From Candidatus Methylomirabilota bacterium (GTDB lineage: Bacteria > Methylomirabilota > Methylomirabilia > Rokubacteriales > CSP1-6), in NCBI GenBank assembly GCA_035315345.1, contig DATFYA010000083.1, forward strand, positions 1 through 61,605: 61,605 nt of DNA, in the 5' to 3' direction. Under the pieces are notes generated by a model that made no database searches, was not told where the DNA came from, and was given only the letters and a program-made list of their open reading frames with translations. Every line of letters starts with the position of its first letter. The stretch's first letter is position 1. The position numbers were made by a program, and so were the translations under genes. Shown here piece after piece: positions 37,982-46,892 of this stretch.

Positions 37982-38512
37982 ATGGCCAGGCTCCGCCCAT
38001 TCCGTCGCGTCGTGCTGCTGCTCGCGCTCGGGCTCCTGCTCGCGGGCGCTCGAGAACCGAGCGAGATCGCCCCGCCCGCCGGGAGCGCGGCGCAGGAGGT
38101 CAGCGTGGTCGGTGTCTTCAGTGATCCGCGGGGCCAGCACGGGGTGCTGCTGGAGAGCAAGCGCGACAAGCAGCGGCGCTTCCTGATGGTGATCGGCGCG
38201 GCCGAGGCCACCGCGATCGCGGTTCCCCTCGAGCACATCACGCCGCCGCGGCCGCTCACCCACGACCTGTTCCTGACCCTGTTCGGCCGGCTCCAGGTCG
38301 CGGTGTCGAAGGTGGTGATCACCGACCTGCGCAACAACACCTACTACGCCACCCTGTACCTGACGGTGGGGGGCAGTCCGATGGAGCTGGACTCGCGGCC
38401 GTCCGACGCGATCGCCCTCGCCATCCGGGCCAAGGCGCCCGTCTTCGCGGAGGAGCGCGTGTTCGAGAAGGCCGATCGCGTGCCGAGCCCCGGCGCGGGC
38501 GAGCGGATCTAG
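37982..38512 (+). CDS. Bifunctional nuclease family (BFN/DUF151) protein with signal peptide
   Basis: A 176-residue protein. Residues 1-25 are a clear signal-like segment (basic MARLRPFRR, then VVLLLALGLLLAGA). The rest is a BFN domain, with RPLTHDLFLTLFGRL, DLRNNTYYATLYL and ELDSRPSDAIALAIRAKAP, then PVFAEERVF. BFN proteins are usually cytosolic and poorly characterised, described as DNase/RNase or a regulator; an exported form is unusual. It has its own promoter. Two closely packed genes follow. Confidence 0.88.
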   Translation: MARLRPFRRVVLLLALGLLLAGAREPSEIAPPAGSAAQEVSVVGVFSDPRGQHGVLLESKRDKQRRFLMVIGAAEATAIAVPLEHITPPRPLTHDLFLTLFGRLQVAVSKVVITDLRNNTYYATLYLTVGGSPMELDSRPSDAIALAIRAKAPVFAEERVFEKADRVPSPGAGERI

Positions 38513-38516
38513 GCGC

Positions 38517-39494
38517 GTGGCCCCCGATTCTCCGCGCGACGGCGTCCCGGTCCCCGCGTCCGTCGACGCCGACGGGCAGCAGTGGGCGATCCAGCGCCGC
38601 ATCGGCGAGATCTTCAGCAAGCTCGGGGAGAAGCTCGCCGAGCTGACCGGGCGCGTCGACGTGCAGGTCAAGCCCGAGACGTCGTTCGACGACATCGGCG
38701 GGCTCGCCGAGGCCAAGGGCCTCGTGCGCAACTTCATCACCGCGCTCACCGATCCCGAGCTGTACCGCACGTGGGGGATCATCCCGCCCAAGGGCATGCT
38801 GCTCTACGGCTCGCCCGGCACCGGCAAGACGCTGCTGGCCCGGGCCCTGGCCACCGAGGCGGGCGCGGTCTTCTATCACCTGAATCTCGGCACCCTGACC
38901 TCGAAGTTCGGGCCCAACACCGGCGAGCTGCTCCAGGAGGTGCTGGGCCTGGCCAGGGAGCAGGGCAAGGGCGTGGTGCTGCTCGATCACGCCGAGGCGC
39001 TCGGCCTCGAGCACCTGCTGCCGCCCGCCCAGGCGCGCGAGGCGGGCGCGCGCATCGTGGCCGCTCTGTGCGAGCGGATCGACACCCTCGACGACTTCTC
39101 CCGCCTGGTGATCATCGCGGCCACCGCGCGGATCGACGCGGTGGATCCCTCGCTGGTCGCCCCGGGACGCCTGGATCACCTGGTGGAGGTGCCGCTGCCC
39201 GACGGGGCCGCGCAGCAGCAGATCCTGGCCCTGGCGCGGTTACGGGCCGAGCACCACGCGGGCCGGCCGCTGGTGGCCGAGCTGGACTACCGCGTGCTGC
39301 TGCCGCCGATGGGGGGCATGAGCGGTGGGGAGATCCGGGACATCCTCCGCCGCGCGCTGGAGGAGAAGGTGCACGCCGCCGGGCAGGGGCTGGAGCCGGG
39401 CCTCGTCACCACCCAGGACCTCCTCCGCCAGGTCGACGTCTATCGCCGCATCCGCGCGGTGGTCGAGAAGATTCGCTACGGGCAGTACCTCTAG
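38517..39494 (+). CDS. AAA-family ATPase (CDC48/proteasome-ATPase-like) with altered active site
   Basis: A 325-residue single-ring AAA protein. Residues about 20-50 are a helical lead-in, then TSFDDIGGLAEAKGLV, typical of CDC48/PAN. Walker A GSPGTGKT (98-105) is intact. Walker B reads VVLLDHAEAL, so the catalytic glutamate is His158, and sensor 1 reads AATARID instead of AATN. The arginine finger region VDPSLVAPGRLD is present. Such changes usually weaken or abolish hydrolysis while keeping ATP binding. No protease or N-terminal substrate domain is attached. GTG 38517 is 5 bases after the BFN stop. Confidence 0.87.
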   Translation: MAPDSPRDGVPVPASVDADGQQWAIQRRIGEIFSKLGEKLAELTGRVDVQVKPETSFDDIGGLAEAKGLVRNFITALTDPELYRTWGIIPPKGMLLYGSPGTGKTLLARALATEAGAVFYHLNLGTLTSKFGPNTGELLQEVLGLAREQGKGVVLLDHAEALGLEHLLPPAQAREAGARIVAALCERIDTLDDFSRLVIIAATARIDAVDPSLVAPGRLDHLVEVPLPDGAAQQQILALARLRAEHHAGRPLVAELDYRVLLPPMGGMSGGEIRDILRRALEEKVHAAGQGLEPGLVTTQDLLRQVDVYRRIRAVVEKIRYGQYL

Positions 39495-39497
39495 ATC

Positions 39498-39582
39498 GGG
39501 GTCAGGTCTTACATTCCGACATTTCCGCCCCGCGAGGCCTCGTCGGCCAGCGAGAAAATGTCGGAATGTAAGACCTGACCCC
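39498..39582. repeat. Perfect 27-bp inverted repeat (palindromic element)
   Basis: Arms 39498-39524 and 39556-39582 are exact reverse complements, starting GGGGTCAGGTCTTACATTCC, around a 31-base spacer. It begins 4 bases after the AAA gene stop and would form a very stable hairpin. Its shape fits a REP-like or MITE-like mobile palindrome and may also act as a terminator. No transposase is adjacent. Confidence 0.8.
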
Positions 39583-39606
39583 GGCCGTCTGGTAACATCC
39601 GCGTCG

Positions 39607-40029
39607 ATGCCCTCGGTGACGCATCTGCGCGTGCGCTACAAGGACACCGACACGATGTCGGTCGTCTACTACGGGAACTATCTCACCTACTTCGAGGTCG
39701 GCCGCGTGGAATACCTGCGCGGCTGCGGCTGGCCGATGTCCCGAGTGAACGAGCGCGTGCACCTGCCGGTGGTGGAGGCGTACGTGAAGTACGTCAAGCC
39801 GGCCCGCCTCGACGACCTGCTCGAGATCACCTCACGGGTGAGCGAGCGCCGGCGGGCCAGCTTCCGCTTCACCTACGAGATCCGGAACGAAGCCCGGGAG
39901 TCGGTGGCCACCGGATTCACGCGACACGCGTGCTGGAATCCGGCCACCGCCCAGATGATTCCCATCCCCGATTGGCTCAAGGAGATCATGCCCGATGCCG
40001 ACCTCGACCCCGTCCCGACCCGCGGCTGA
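39607..40029 (+). CDS. Acyl-CoA thioesterase (YbgC/4HBT family)
   Basis: A 140-residue hotdog enzyme. The family signature VRYKDTDTMSVVYYGNYLTYFE carries the catalytic aspartate (residue about 15), although where YbgC has DxDxxGHVNN-like GVVYH, here it is MSVVYYGNY. The C-terminal DWLKEIMP is normal. The ATG at 39607 fits the usual length. Its last 35 bases overlap the fhs gene. Confidence 0.9.
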   Translation: MPSVTHLRVRYKDTDTMSVVYYGNYLTYFEVGRVEYLRGCGWPMSRVNERVHLPVVEAYVKYVKPARLDDLLEITSRVSERRRASFRFTYEIRNEARESVATGFTRHACWNPATAQMIPIPDWLKEIMPDADLDPVPTRG

Positions 40030-41671
40030 GCGGGCGCCCCGCCCGATCGCCGACATCGCCCGCGATCTCGGCCTGGGCACCGAGGAGTGGATGCCCTACG
40101 GCCGCGACAAGGCGAAGGTGCACGTGGACGCCCTCGCGGCCCGCCGCGATCGCCCCGACGGGAAGCTCGTGGTGGTCTCCTCGATCACCCCGACGCCGGC
40201 CGGCGACGGCAAGACCACCATGACCATCGGGCTCGGGCAGGCGCTCTGGCGCATCGGGTCCCGCCCGGTCATCGCGCTGCGCGAGCCGTCGATCGGACCC
40301 ACGCTCGGCATGAAGGGCGGCGGCACCGGCGGCGGTCGCGCGCAGGTGGTGCCGATGGACGACATCAACCTGCACTTCACCGGTGACTTCCACGCGATCA
40401 CCTCCGCCCACAACCTTCTCGCCGCCGCCATCGACAATCACGTCCACCACGGCAACCCGCTCGGCATCGACGTGCGCCAGGTCGCGTGGAAGCGGATCCT
40501 CGACGTCAACGACCGCGCCCTGCGCAACGTGGTGGTCGGCCTCGGCGGGCGGATGGACGGGGTGCCGCGCGAGGCGGGCTTCCTCATCACCTCGGCGTCC
40601 GAGATCATGGCCGCCCTCTGCCTGGCCGAGGACCTGATGGATCTCAAGCAGCGGCTGGGCCGCATGCTGGTCGCGCTGACCGCCGCCGGCAAGCCGGTGA
40701 CCGCCGAGGCGCTCGGGGTGACCGGGGCGATGGCCGCGCTCCTGCGCGACGCGATCCATCCCAACCTCGTGCAGACCATGGAGGGCACGCCGGCCCTGGT
40801 GCACGGCGGGCCCTTCGCCAACATCGCCCACGGCTGCAACTCGGTGCTGGCCACCCGCCTGGCCCTCAAGCTGGGCGACATCTGCCTCACCGAGGCCGGC
40901 TTTGCCACCGATCTCGGGGCCGAGAAGTTCTTCGACATCAAGTGCCGCCTGGCCGGCCTCAAGCCCGACGCGGCCCTGATCGTGGCCACCGCGCGGGCGC
41001 TCAAGTACCACGGGGGCGTGCCGGTGCCGGAGCTGGACCGCGAGAACGTGGCCGCGCTCACCGCCGGCCTCGACAACCTCGAGGCCCACGTGGAGGCGGT
41101 GCGCCAGTTCAAGGTGCCGGTGCTGATCGGGCTGAACCGCTACCCGTCGGATACCGAGCGGGAGTACGCGGCGGTGACGGAGCGCTGCGCCCGACTCGGG
41201 GTGGAGGCGCACGTGGCCGACGTGTTCGGGCGGGGCGGGGAGGGGGGCGAGGCGCTGGCCCACGGCCTCCTCGCGCTCCTGGGCCGGGAGCGCTCCGCGT
41301 TCCAGCCGCTCTACTCCCTCGACGATCCGATCACCGTGAAGCTCGACACGATCGCCCGCCGCGTCTACGGCGCCGACGGTGTCGAATACCCCAAGCGGGT
41401 GGAGCGCCAGATCGCCCAGGCCGAGAGTCTCGGCTACGGGAGGCTGCCGATCTGCGTGGCCAAGACCCAGCGCTCGCTCTCCGACGATCCGACGCTCCTG
41501 AACCGGCCGCGCGGGTTCAAGATCACGGTCAACGACGTGCGCATCTCGGCGGGCGCCGGGTTCCTCGTCGCGATCACCGGCGACATCACCACGATGCCGG
41601 GCCTCCCGCGGCGGCCCAACGCGGAAAAGGTGGACGTGACTCCGGCGGGCGTCATCACCGGGCTCTTCTGA
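39995..41671 (+). CDS. fhs: Formate-tetrahydrofolate ligase
   Basis: A 558-residue ATP-dependent enzyme that loads formate on tetrahydrofolate. The nucleotide site is VSSITPTPAGDGKTTMTIGL, and family stretches are LREPSIGPTLGMKGGGTGGG, NLHFTGDFHAITSAHNLLAA and GAGFLVAITGDITTMPGLP. Together with the gcv genes it supports one-carbon metabolism. It starts inside the thioesterase gene. Confidence 0.96.
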   Translation: MPTSTPSRPAAERAPRPIADIARDLGLGTEEWMPYGRDKAKVHVDALAARRDRPDGKLVVVSSITPTPAGDGKTTMTIGLGQALWRIGSRPVIALREPSIGPTLGMKGGGTGGGRAQVVPMDDINLHFTGDFHAITSAHNLLAAAIDNHVHHGNPLGIDVRQVAWKRILDVNDRALRNVVVGLGGRMDGVPREAGFLITSASEIMAALCLAEDLMDLKQRLGRMLVALTAAGKPVTAEALGVTGAMAALLRDAIHPNLVQTMEGTPALVHGGPFANIAHGCNSVLATRLALKLGDICLTEAGFATDLGAEKFFDIKCRLAGLKPDAALIVATARALKYHGGVPVPELDRENVAALTAGLDNLEAHVEAVRQFKVPVLIGLNRYPSDTEREYAAVTERCARLGVEAHVADVFGRGGEGGEALAHGLLALLGRERSAFQPLYSLDDPITVKLDTIARRVYGADGVEYPKRVERQIAQAESLGYGRLPICVAKTQRSLSDDPTLLNRPRGFKITVNDVRISAGAGFLVAITGDITTMPGLPRRPNAEKVDVTPAGVITGLF

Positions 41672-41677
41672 GCCGCG

Positions 41678-41686
41678 TGATATACT
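41678..41686 (+). promoter_or_regulatory. Possible extended -10 promoter for the Gld-type ABC operon
   Basis: TGATATACT, an extended -10 box 34 bases before ATG 41721. No clear -35 element. Confidence 0.4.
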
Positions 41687-41720
41687 GACCGACGGTTCCG
41701 GCGGAAACCGGACCGCATCC

Positions 41721-42692
41721 ATGATCCAGGTCGACAATCTCACGAAGCGCTACGGGCTGGTCGAGGCCATCCACGACGTGTCGTTCAGCGTGGACAAGGG
41801 CCGCATCGTGGGCTTTCTCGGGCCCAACGGCGCGGGCAAGTCCACCACCATGAAGATCCTGTCGTGCTTCATGCCCGCGAGCGGCGGCACCGCGACGGTG
41901 GCCGGCTTCGACGTGTTCTCCCAGTCCCTCGAGGTGCGTCGGCGCATCGGCTACCTACCCGAGAACGCGCCGCTCTATCCCGACCTGTCGGTCGCCTCGT
42001 ACCTCGACTTCGTGGCCGAGATCAAGGGGGTGGGGCGCGCCGCGCGGCGGGGGCGGGTGGCCGACGTGATGGAGCGCTGCTTCATCACCGACATGCAGAA
42101 CCGTCTCATCGGCAAGCTCTCCAAGGGCTATCGCCAGCGGGTGGGGCTGGCCCAGGCGCTCCTGGGCGATCCGGAGGTGCTGATCCTCGACGAGCCGACC
42201 ATCGGGCTCGATCCGCGCCAGATCGCCGAGATCCGCGCGCTGATCCGCTCGCTGGCCGGCCAGCACACCGTGATCCTGTCCACTCACATCCTGCCCGAGG
42301 TCTCGATGGTCTGCGACGGCGTCATCATCATCAATCGTGGACGCATCGTGGCCCAGGGCACCGAGTCCGACCTGGTCCGCCAGGCCTTCCCCTCCGCGCG
42401 GATCGAGGTGCGGGTGGCCGGCGCCACCGGCGACGTGGCGGGCGCGCTGCGCGCGGTGCCGGGAGTGGTGGGCATCGAGCCGCTGGCCTCTCGCGACGGC
42501 GCGGTGGGCTTCCTGGTGGAGGCGGAACGCGACCGCGACGTGCGGCCGGATCTGGTGCGGCTCGTCACCGGCAAGGGCTGGGCCCTCCAGGAGCTGCACC
42601 AGGTCGGCATGAGTCTGGAGGAGGTATTCATCCGGGTCGTCGCGGGTGAGCAGGACTCGGTGGAGGTGATCGCCACCGAGGAGGCGCGCTGA
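41721..42692 (+). CDS. ABC exporter ATP-binding protein (GldA/CcmA type)
   Basis: A 323-residue ATPase. Walker A is GPNGAGKSTTMKIL, Q-loop region RIGYLPENAPLYPDL, signature LSKGYRQRVGLAQ, Walker B LILDEPTIGLD, H-loop LSTHILPEV. The C-terminal tail (about residues 230-323) is the type found in Gld-like and ABC-2 exporters. It is first of four overlapping or adjoining genes: ATPase, permease, GldG-like and DUF4340 proteins. GldA-F-G complexes act in gliding in Bacteroidetes; in other phyla the role is unknown. Confidence 0.92.
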   Translation: MIQVDNLTKRYGLVEAIHDVSFSVDKGRIVGFLGPNGAGKSTTMKILSCFMPASGGTATVAGFDVFSQSLEVRRRIGYLPENAPLYPDLSVASYLDFVAEIKGVGRAARRGRVADVMERCFITDMQNRLIGKLSKGYRQRVGLAQALLGDPEVLILDEPTIGLDPRQIAEIRALIRSLAGQHTVILSTHILPEVSMVCDGVIIINRGRIVAQGTESDLVRQAFPSARIEVRVAGATGDVAGALRAVPGVVGIEPLASRDGAVGFLVEAERDRDVRPDLVRLVTGKGWALQELHQVGMSLEEVFIRVVAGEQDSVEVIATEEAR

Positions 42693-43459
42693 TGGGCTGG
42701 CTGCCCATCTTCAAGAAGGAGATGCGGCTGTACTTCGGCTCGCCGGTCGCCTACGTGGTCTTCACCTTCTTCCTGCTCATCTCCGGCTGGTTCTTCAGCC
42801 AGATCTTCCTGTTCTACAGCGACGCGTCGATGCGCTCGTTCATGCAGCCGCAGTTCGGCCAGAACCTCAACGTGATCGAGAACGTGATGCGCCCGCTGTT
42901 CACCAACATGAGCGTGGTGCTCCTGTTCTTCATCCCGATGCTGACCATGCGCCTCTTCGCCGAGGAGAAGCGCTCCGGCACCATCGAGCTGCTGCTGACC
43001 TATCCGGTGCGCGACGGCGAGGTGCTCGCCGGCAAGTACCTGGCCTCCCTGGCCCTCTTCGCCCTGCTGCTCGTTCTGACCCTGCTCTATCCGGGCCTGG
43101 TCGCCTACTTCACCAAGGTGGAGTGGGGGCCGATCTTGAGCGGCTATCTCGGGCTGCTCCTGACCGGCGCGGTATTCCTGGCCGTCGGCGTCCTGGTCTC
43201 CTCGATGACCGAGAACCAGATCGTGGCCGGCTTCGGCACGTTCGGCATCCTGCTCGCGTTCTGGATCGTGGGATGGGGCGCCGAGTTCGCGGGCGGCACC
43301 CTGCGCGGCGTGCTCCAGTACCTCTCGATCGGCGATCACCTCGACGGCTTCACCCGCGGGCTCATCGACACCAAGGACCTCGTGTACTACGTGAGCGGGG
43401 TGGCGCTCGCGCTGTTCCTCACCCTGCGCTCCCTCGACTCGAAGCGATGGAAGGGCTAG
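42692..43459 (+). CDS. ABC-2 type exporter permease (GldF type)
   Basis: A 255-residue membrane protein with about six hydrophobic spans. It opens GWLPIFKKEMRLYFGSPVAYVVF, described in parts: a cytoplasmic KKEMRLYFGSPVAY typical of GldF, then spans. Near residue 90 is LFAEEKRSGTIELLLTYPVRD, another GldF/ABC-2 signature. The start overlaps the ATPase stop by one base (TGATG). Confidence 0.9.
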   Translation: MGWLPIFKKEMRLYFGSPVAYVVFTFFLLISGWFFSQIFLFYSDASMRSFMQPQFGQNLNVIENVMRPLFTNMSVVLLFFIPMLTMRLFAEEKRSGTIELLLTYPVRDGEVLAGKYLASLALFALLLVLTLLYPGLVAYFTKVEWGPILSGYLGLLLTGAVFLAVGVLVSSMTENQIVAGFGTFGILLAFWIVGWGAEFAGGTLRGVLQYLSIGDHLDGFTRGLIDTKDLVYYVSGVALALFLTLRSLDSKRWKG

Positions 43460-43477
43460 CCTCGTGGACGTGATCCG

Positions 43478-45061
43478 ATGGGCCTGATCAAGCGCCACGC
43501 GGTGTCCGCCGCGGTCGTGTGCCTGCTGGTGGCCGCGGGCCTCTGGCTCTTCTATCCGGGAGTGCCGGCGCGCTGGGTGTTCCTGGCCGCGGGGGTGGCC
43601 TTCCTGCTCCTCTCGCTGATCCTGAACGCGCGCGAGGCGCAGACCGCGATGGGCACCCGCACCGTGCGCTACGGCACCGGCGCGGCGGTGATGGCCCTGC
43701 TCGCCTTGGGCATCGTGGTGGCGGCCAATGCGATCTCGTTCCGCCACAACACGCGCTGGGACCTCACCGAGAACAAGCGCAACAGCGTCTCGCCCCAGAC
43801 CATCCAGGTGCTGCGCACCCTCAAGTCGCCGGTGAGCGCCATCGCGTTCTTCCGATCGGATACCCCGGGCAAGAAGACCGCCGAGGACCTGCTCGCCCAG
43901 TACGCGACCTACTCGGGCGGCAAGTTCACGTGGCGGCTCGAGGACACCGACCGGGCGCCCGCCCTCGCGCGCCAGTACGGCGTGGAGAGCTATGGCACCG
44001 TGGTGCTCGAGGGCGGCCCGCCCGGCCAGGTCCGCACCGAGAAGGTGCTGGACGCCGAGGAGGAGAAGCTGACCAACGCGATCGTGAAGGTGACCCGCGC
44101 GGGCAAGCGGGTGATCTACGTGGTGAAGGGCCACGGCGAGCGGGAGATCGGAGCCACCGACCGCGGGGGGTTCAGCCAGGCCAAGGAGCAGATGGAGAAG
44201 GCGAATTACGAGGTGAAGGAGCTGTTCCTGGCCCGCGATCCCAAGATTCCCGACGATGCCAGCATCGTGATGGTGCCCGCGCCCAAGACCGACCTCTTCC
44301 CGCAGGAGCTGGCCGCCCTGGACGGCTACATCGGGAAGGCCGGCAAGGTCTTCTACATGTCGGGCCCGTTCCAGGCCGACGCGACGGTCAAGCACCTGAG
44401 CAAGTACGGGGTGGTGGTGGACGACGACGTGGTGATCGAGCTGAACCCGCTCGGTCAGCTGTTCGGGGTGGGGCCGCTGGTGCCGGTGGTCGGGCAGTAC
44501 GATCCGCATCCCATCACCAAGGACATGGGCGGGATCATGACCCTGTTCCCGCTCACCCGCTCGGTGGCTCCGGCCAAGTCCATGCCCAAGGGCGTGCAGG
44601 CCTCGCCGCTGGCGCAGACCAGCCGCCAGTCCTGGGGCGAGACCGACAAGACGGTCTTCCAGACCGGCAAGGCGACCCCGGATCCGAGCGAGAAGACGGG
44701 GCCGCTGTCGGTGGCGGTGGTGGCCACGGTGGACGTGCCGGGAGAGCCCAAGGCCGACGCGGGCGAGGGCGCGAAGAAGCCGGCCCCGAAGGCCCGCATC
44801 GTGGTGGTGGGCACCGCCGACTTCGCGGACAACCAGTTCCTGGGTGCGCAGGGCAACCGCGACTTCTTCCTCAACGTGGTGTCGTGGCTCGCGGAGGAGG
44901 AGGATCTCATCTCCATCCGCGCCAAGGATCCGAAGCAGAATCCGGTGGTGCTGACCTCCGCGCAATCCAATCTGGTCCTGGGGCTGCCGCTCCTGGTCCT
45001 GCCGGGAGCCGTGCTGATCTGTGGCATCGCGGTGGTCATGCAGCGGCGCCGCGCGCGCTAG
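43478..45061 (+). CDS. GldG-type auxiliary component of ABC exporter (ABC-type uncharacterized transport)
   Basis: A 527-residue membrane-anchored protein. It has N-terminal spans (residues 10-60 and 80-100), followed by RWDLTENKRNSVSPQTIQVL, the GldG-family signature, then a large extracytoplasmic domain with YVVKGHGEREI, and a C-terminal span before a basic tail (MQRRRAR). Acts with the two preceding gene products. The substrate of such systems in non-gliding bacteria is unknown. Confidence 0.88.
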   Translation: MGLIKRHAVSAAVVCLLVAAGLWLFYPGVPARWVFLAAGVAFLLLSLILNAREAQTAMGTRTVRYGTGAAVMALLALGIVVAANAISFRHNTRWDLTENKRNSVSPQTIQVLRTLKSPVSAIAFFRSDTPGKKTAEDLLAQYATYSGGKFTWRLEDTDRAPALARQYGVESYGTVVLEGGPPGQVRTEKVLDAEEEKLTNAIVKVTRAGKRVIYVVKGHGEREIGATDRGGFSQAKEQMEKANYEVKELFLARDPKIPDDASIVMVPAPKTDLFPQELAALDGYIGKAGKVFYMSGPFQADATVKHLSKYGVVVDDDVVIELNPLGQLFGVGPLVPVVGQYDPHPITKDMGGIMTLFPLTRSVAPAKSMPKGVQASPLAQTSRQSWGETDKTVFQTGKATPDPSEKTGPLSVAVVATVDVPGEPKADAGEGAKKPAPKARIVVVGTADFADNQFLGAQGNRDFFLNVVSWLAEEEDLISIRAKDPKQNPVVLTSAQSNLVLGLPLLVLPGAVLICGIAVVMQRRRAR

Positions 45062-45064
45062 CCC

Positions 45065-46837
45065 ATGGCCGGCTGGAAGACCATCGTCGTCCTGCTGCTG
45101 CTCGCCGCCGGTCTCGGCGGCTTCTTCTACTACGACACCTACTGGCTGAACCCGCGACGCGAGAAGGCGGAGTCCGCCAAGGGGCGGATCTGGACGGTCG
45201 AGCCGAAGGACGTCGAGGCGGTCACCCTGGTGCGCCCCGACGGCACCGTGCGGCTGAAGCGCACCGGCGACGGCTGGGAGATGCTCGAGCCGGTGAAGGC
45301 CCGCGGCGATCGGGCGGTGGTGGACGACCTGGTGACGACGCTCGCCACCGCCCGCATGGATCGTGAGATCGACGCCAACCCGGCCAAGCCCGCCGACTTC
45401 GGCCTCGACCCGCCGCAGACCGAAGTGCGCCTCGAGGTGAAGGGGCAGGCCCAGCCGCTGGTGCTGACGGTCGGCAGCAAGAACCCGACCGGGGTGTGGG
45501 TGTACGCGCGCGAGGGGGGCAAGCCCGCGGTCATCACGCTCTCGGAGAGCGTCTCCCGCGACGCCACGCGGCCCGTCGCCGATTTCCGCGACCGCAGCGT
45601 GATCGCCTTCGACCGGCGCAACGTCACCGGCATCGACCTCGACGTCGAGGGCGACCAGATCAGCCTCGCCGCCGACGAGCCGGGCAAGTGGCGGATCGTC
45701 AAGCCGCGCGCCCTGCGCGCCGACCCCGACATCATCGCCGAGTTCCTCGACAAGCTCGAGGGCGCGAAGGCCACCGAGTTCGTGGACGACGCGCCGAAGT
45801 CGCTGCAGCCCTTCGGGCTCGACAAGCCGGCGCGCGTGACCCTGTGGATCGGCAAGGACAAGGACCGCTCCTCGCGCACGCTCCTGGTCGGTCGCGCCGC
45901 GCCCGACAAGAAAGGCGTCTACGTCAAGCGCGACGGCGAGCCGGGGGTCATCCTCACCGCGGACGCGCTCTGGACCGCGTTTCCCAAGAACGTGGCCGCC
46001 CTGCGCGACAAGGTCGTGGTGAGCTACGCCTACGACAAGCTCGAGAAGGTCGAGGTCGACCACGGCAAGGACGTCATCGTCATCCAGAAGGACGGCGCGG
46101 GATGGAAGCTGACCGCGCCCGAGGCGCTCCGGGCCGACAGCGGGGCGGTGACCCAGCTGCTCTGGAAGGTGCGGGACCTGCGCGCGCTGGCGTTCCTCTC
46201 CGAGTCGCCGGGCGACGCGGGGCGCTTCCTGAGCCGTCCGGAGGTCGTGGTGAAGCTCTGGGAAGCCGGCGCGAAGGAGCCGAAGTCGCTTCTGCTGCAG
46301 CCCTCCGCGGAGAAGCGCGGCGGCAAGCCCACCGCGGTGGCCGCGGTGCAGGGAGAGGGGCCGGTGATGCTCGTCGAGGGCAAGGCCCTGGCCGAGCTGA
46401 CCCCCGCCGTCTCCGAGCTGCGGGACCGCACGCTCATCCCCGCGTTCGAGCCGAGCGAGGTGAAGCGGGCCCGCGTGACCGGCGGCGACAAGCCCCTGGT
46501 CGTGGAGAAGAGCGGCGAGAGCGAGTGGAAGCAGGTCGAGCCGGTGAAGGGCGGCACCAAGGAGGGCAAGGTCGCGAGCCTGCTCGTCTCGCTCCGGGGC
46601 CTCCGCTGGAAGGAGATCGCCTCGAAGGGCGGTGACGACGCGAAGTTCGGCCTCGATAAGCCCGAGCTCGAGGTGACGGTGTGGAAGGCCGACGGGACCG
46701 AGCTGGCCACGCTCCTGGTCGGGCGGACCGACGGCGCGGTGACCTACGTCAAGCTCAAGTCCCAGCCCGGCGTGTACGCGATGTCCAGCAAGGACCTGGA
46801 GGACGTGCGCAAGGCTCGCGCCGAGATCCCGGCTTGA
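45065..46837 (+). CDS. DUF4340 protein, partner of Gld-type ABC exporter
   Basis: A 590-residue protein with an N-terminal membrane anchor (residues 4-24) and a long exported part made of repeated DUF4340-like modules. Repeating elements such as FGLDPPQTEVRLEV, FGLDKPARVTLWIG and FGLDKPELEVTVWK stand about 100-400 residues apart, each following a W-K/R-x-V segment. DUF4340 genes regularly follow gldG-like genes, so it is likely part of the same complex. It begins 3 bases after the GldG-type stop. Confidence 0.87.
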   Translation: MAGWKTIVVLLLLAAGLGGFFYYDTYWLNPRREKAESAKGRIWTVEPKDVEAVTLVRPDGTVRLKRTGDGWEMLEPVKARGDRAVVDDLVTTLATARMDREIDANPAKPADFGLDPPQTEVRLEVKGQAQPLVLTVGSKNPTGVWVYAREGGKPAVITLSESVSRDATRPVADFRDRSVIAFDRRNVTGIDLDVEGDQISLAADEPGKWRIVKPRALRADPDIIAEFLDKLEGAKATEFVDDAPKSLQPFGLDKPARVTLWIGKDKDRSSRTLLVGRAAPDKKGVYVKRDGEPGVILTADALWTAFPKNVAALRDKVVVSYAYDKLEKVEVDHGKDVIVIQKDGAGWKLTAPEALRADSGAVTQLLWKVRDLRALAFLSESPGDAGRFLSRPEVVVKLWEAGAKEPKSLLLQPSAEKRGGKPTAVAAVQGEGPVMLVEGKALAELTPAVSELRDRTLIPAFEPSEVKRARVTGGDKPLVVEKSGESEWKQVEPVKGGTKEGKVASLLVSLRGLRWKEIASKGGDDAKFGLDKPELEVTVWKADGTELATLLVGRTDGAVTYVKLKSQPGVYAMSSKDLEDVRKARAEIPA

Positions 46838-46892
46838 CCGCCCCCTCCGGGCGGCCCAGAATACGGTCATCCGCCGGTTCGTCGGAGGGGAT

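Noticed and set aside
41650-41720. Full -35/-10 promoter before the Gld-type operon
   Set aside because: Only the extended -10 box is convincing; no -35 element at proper spacing. Retained as a low-confidence site only.
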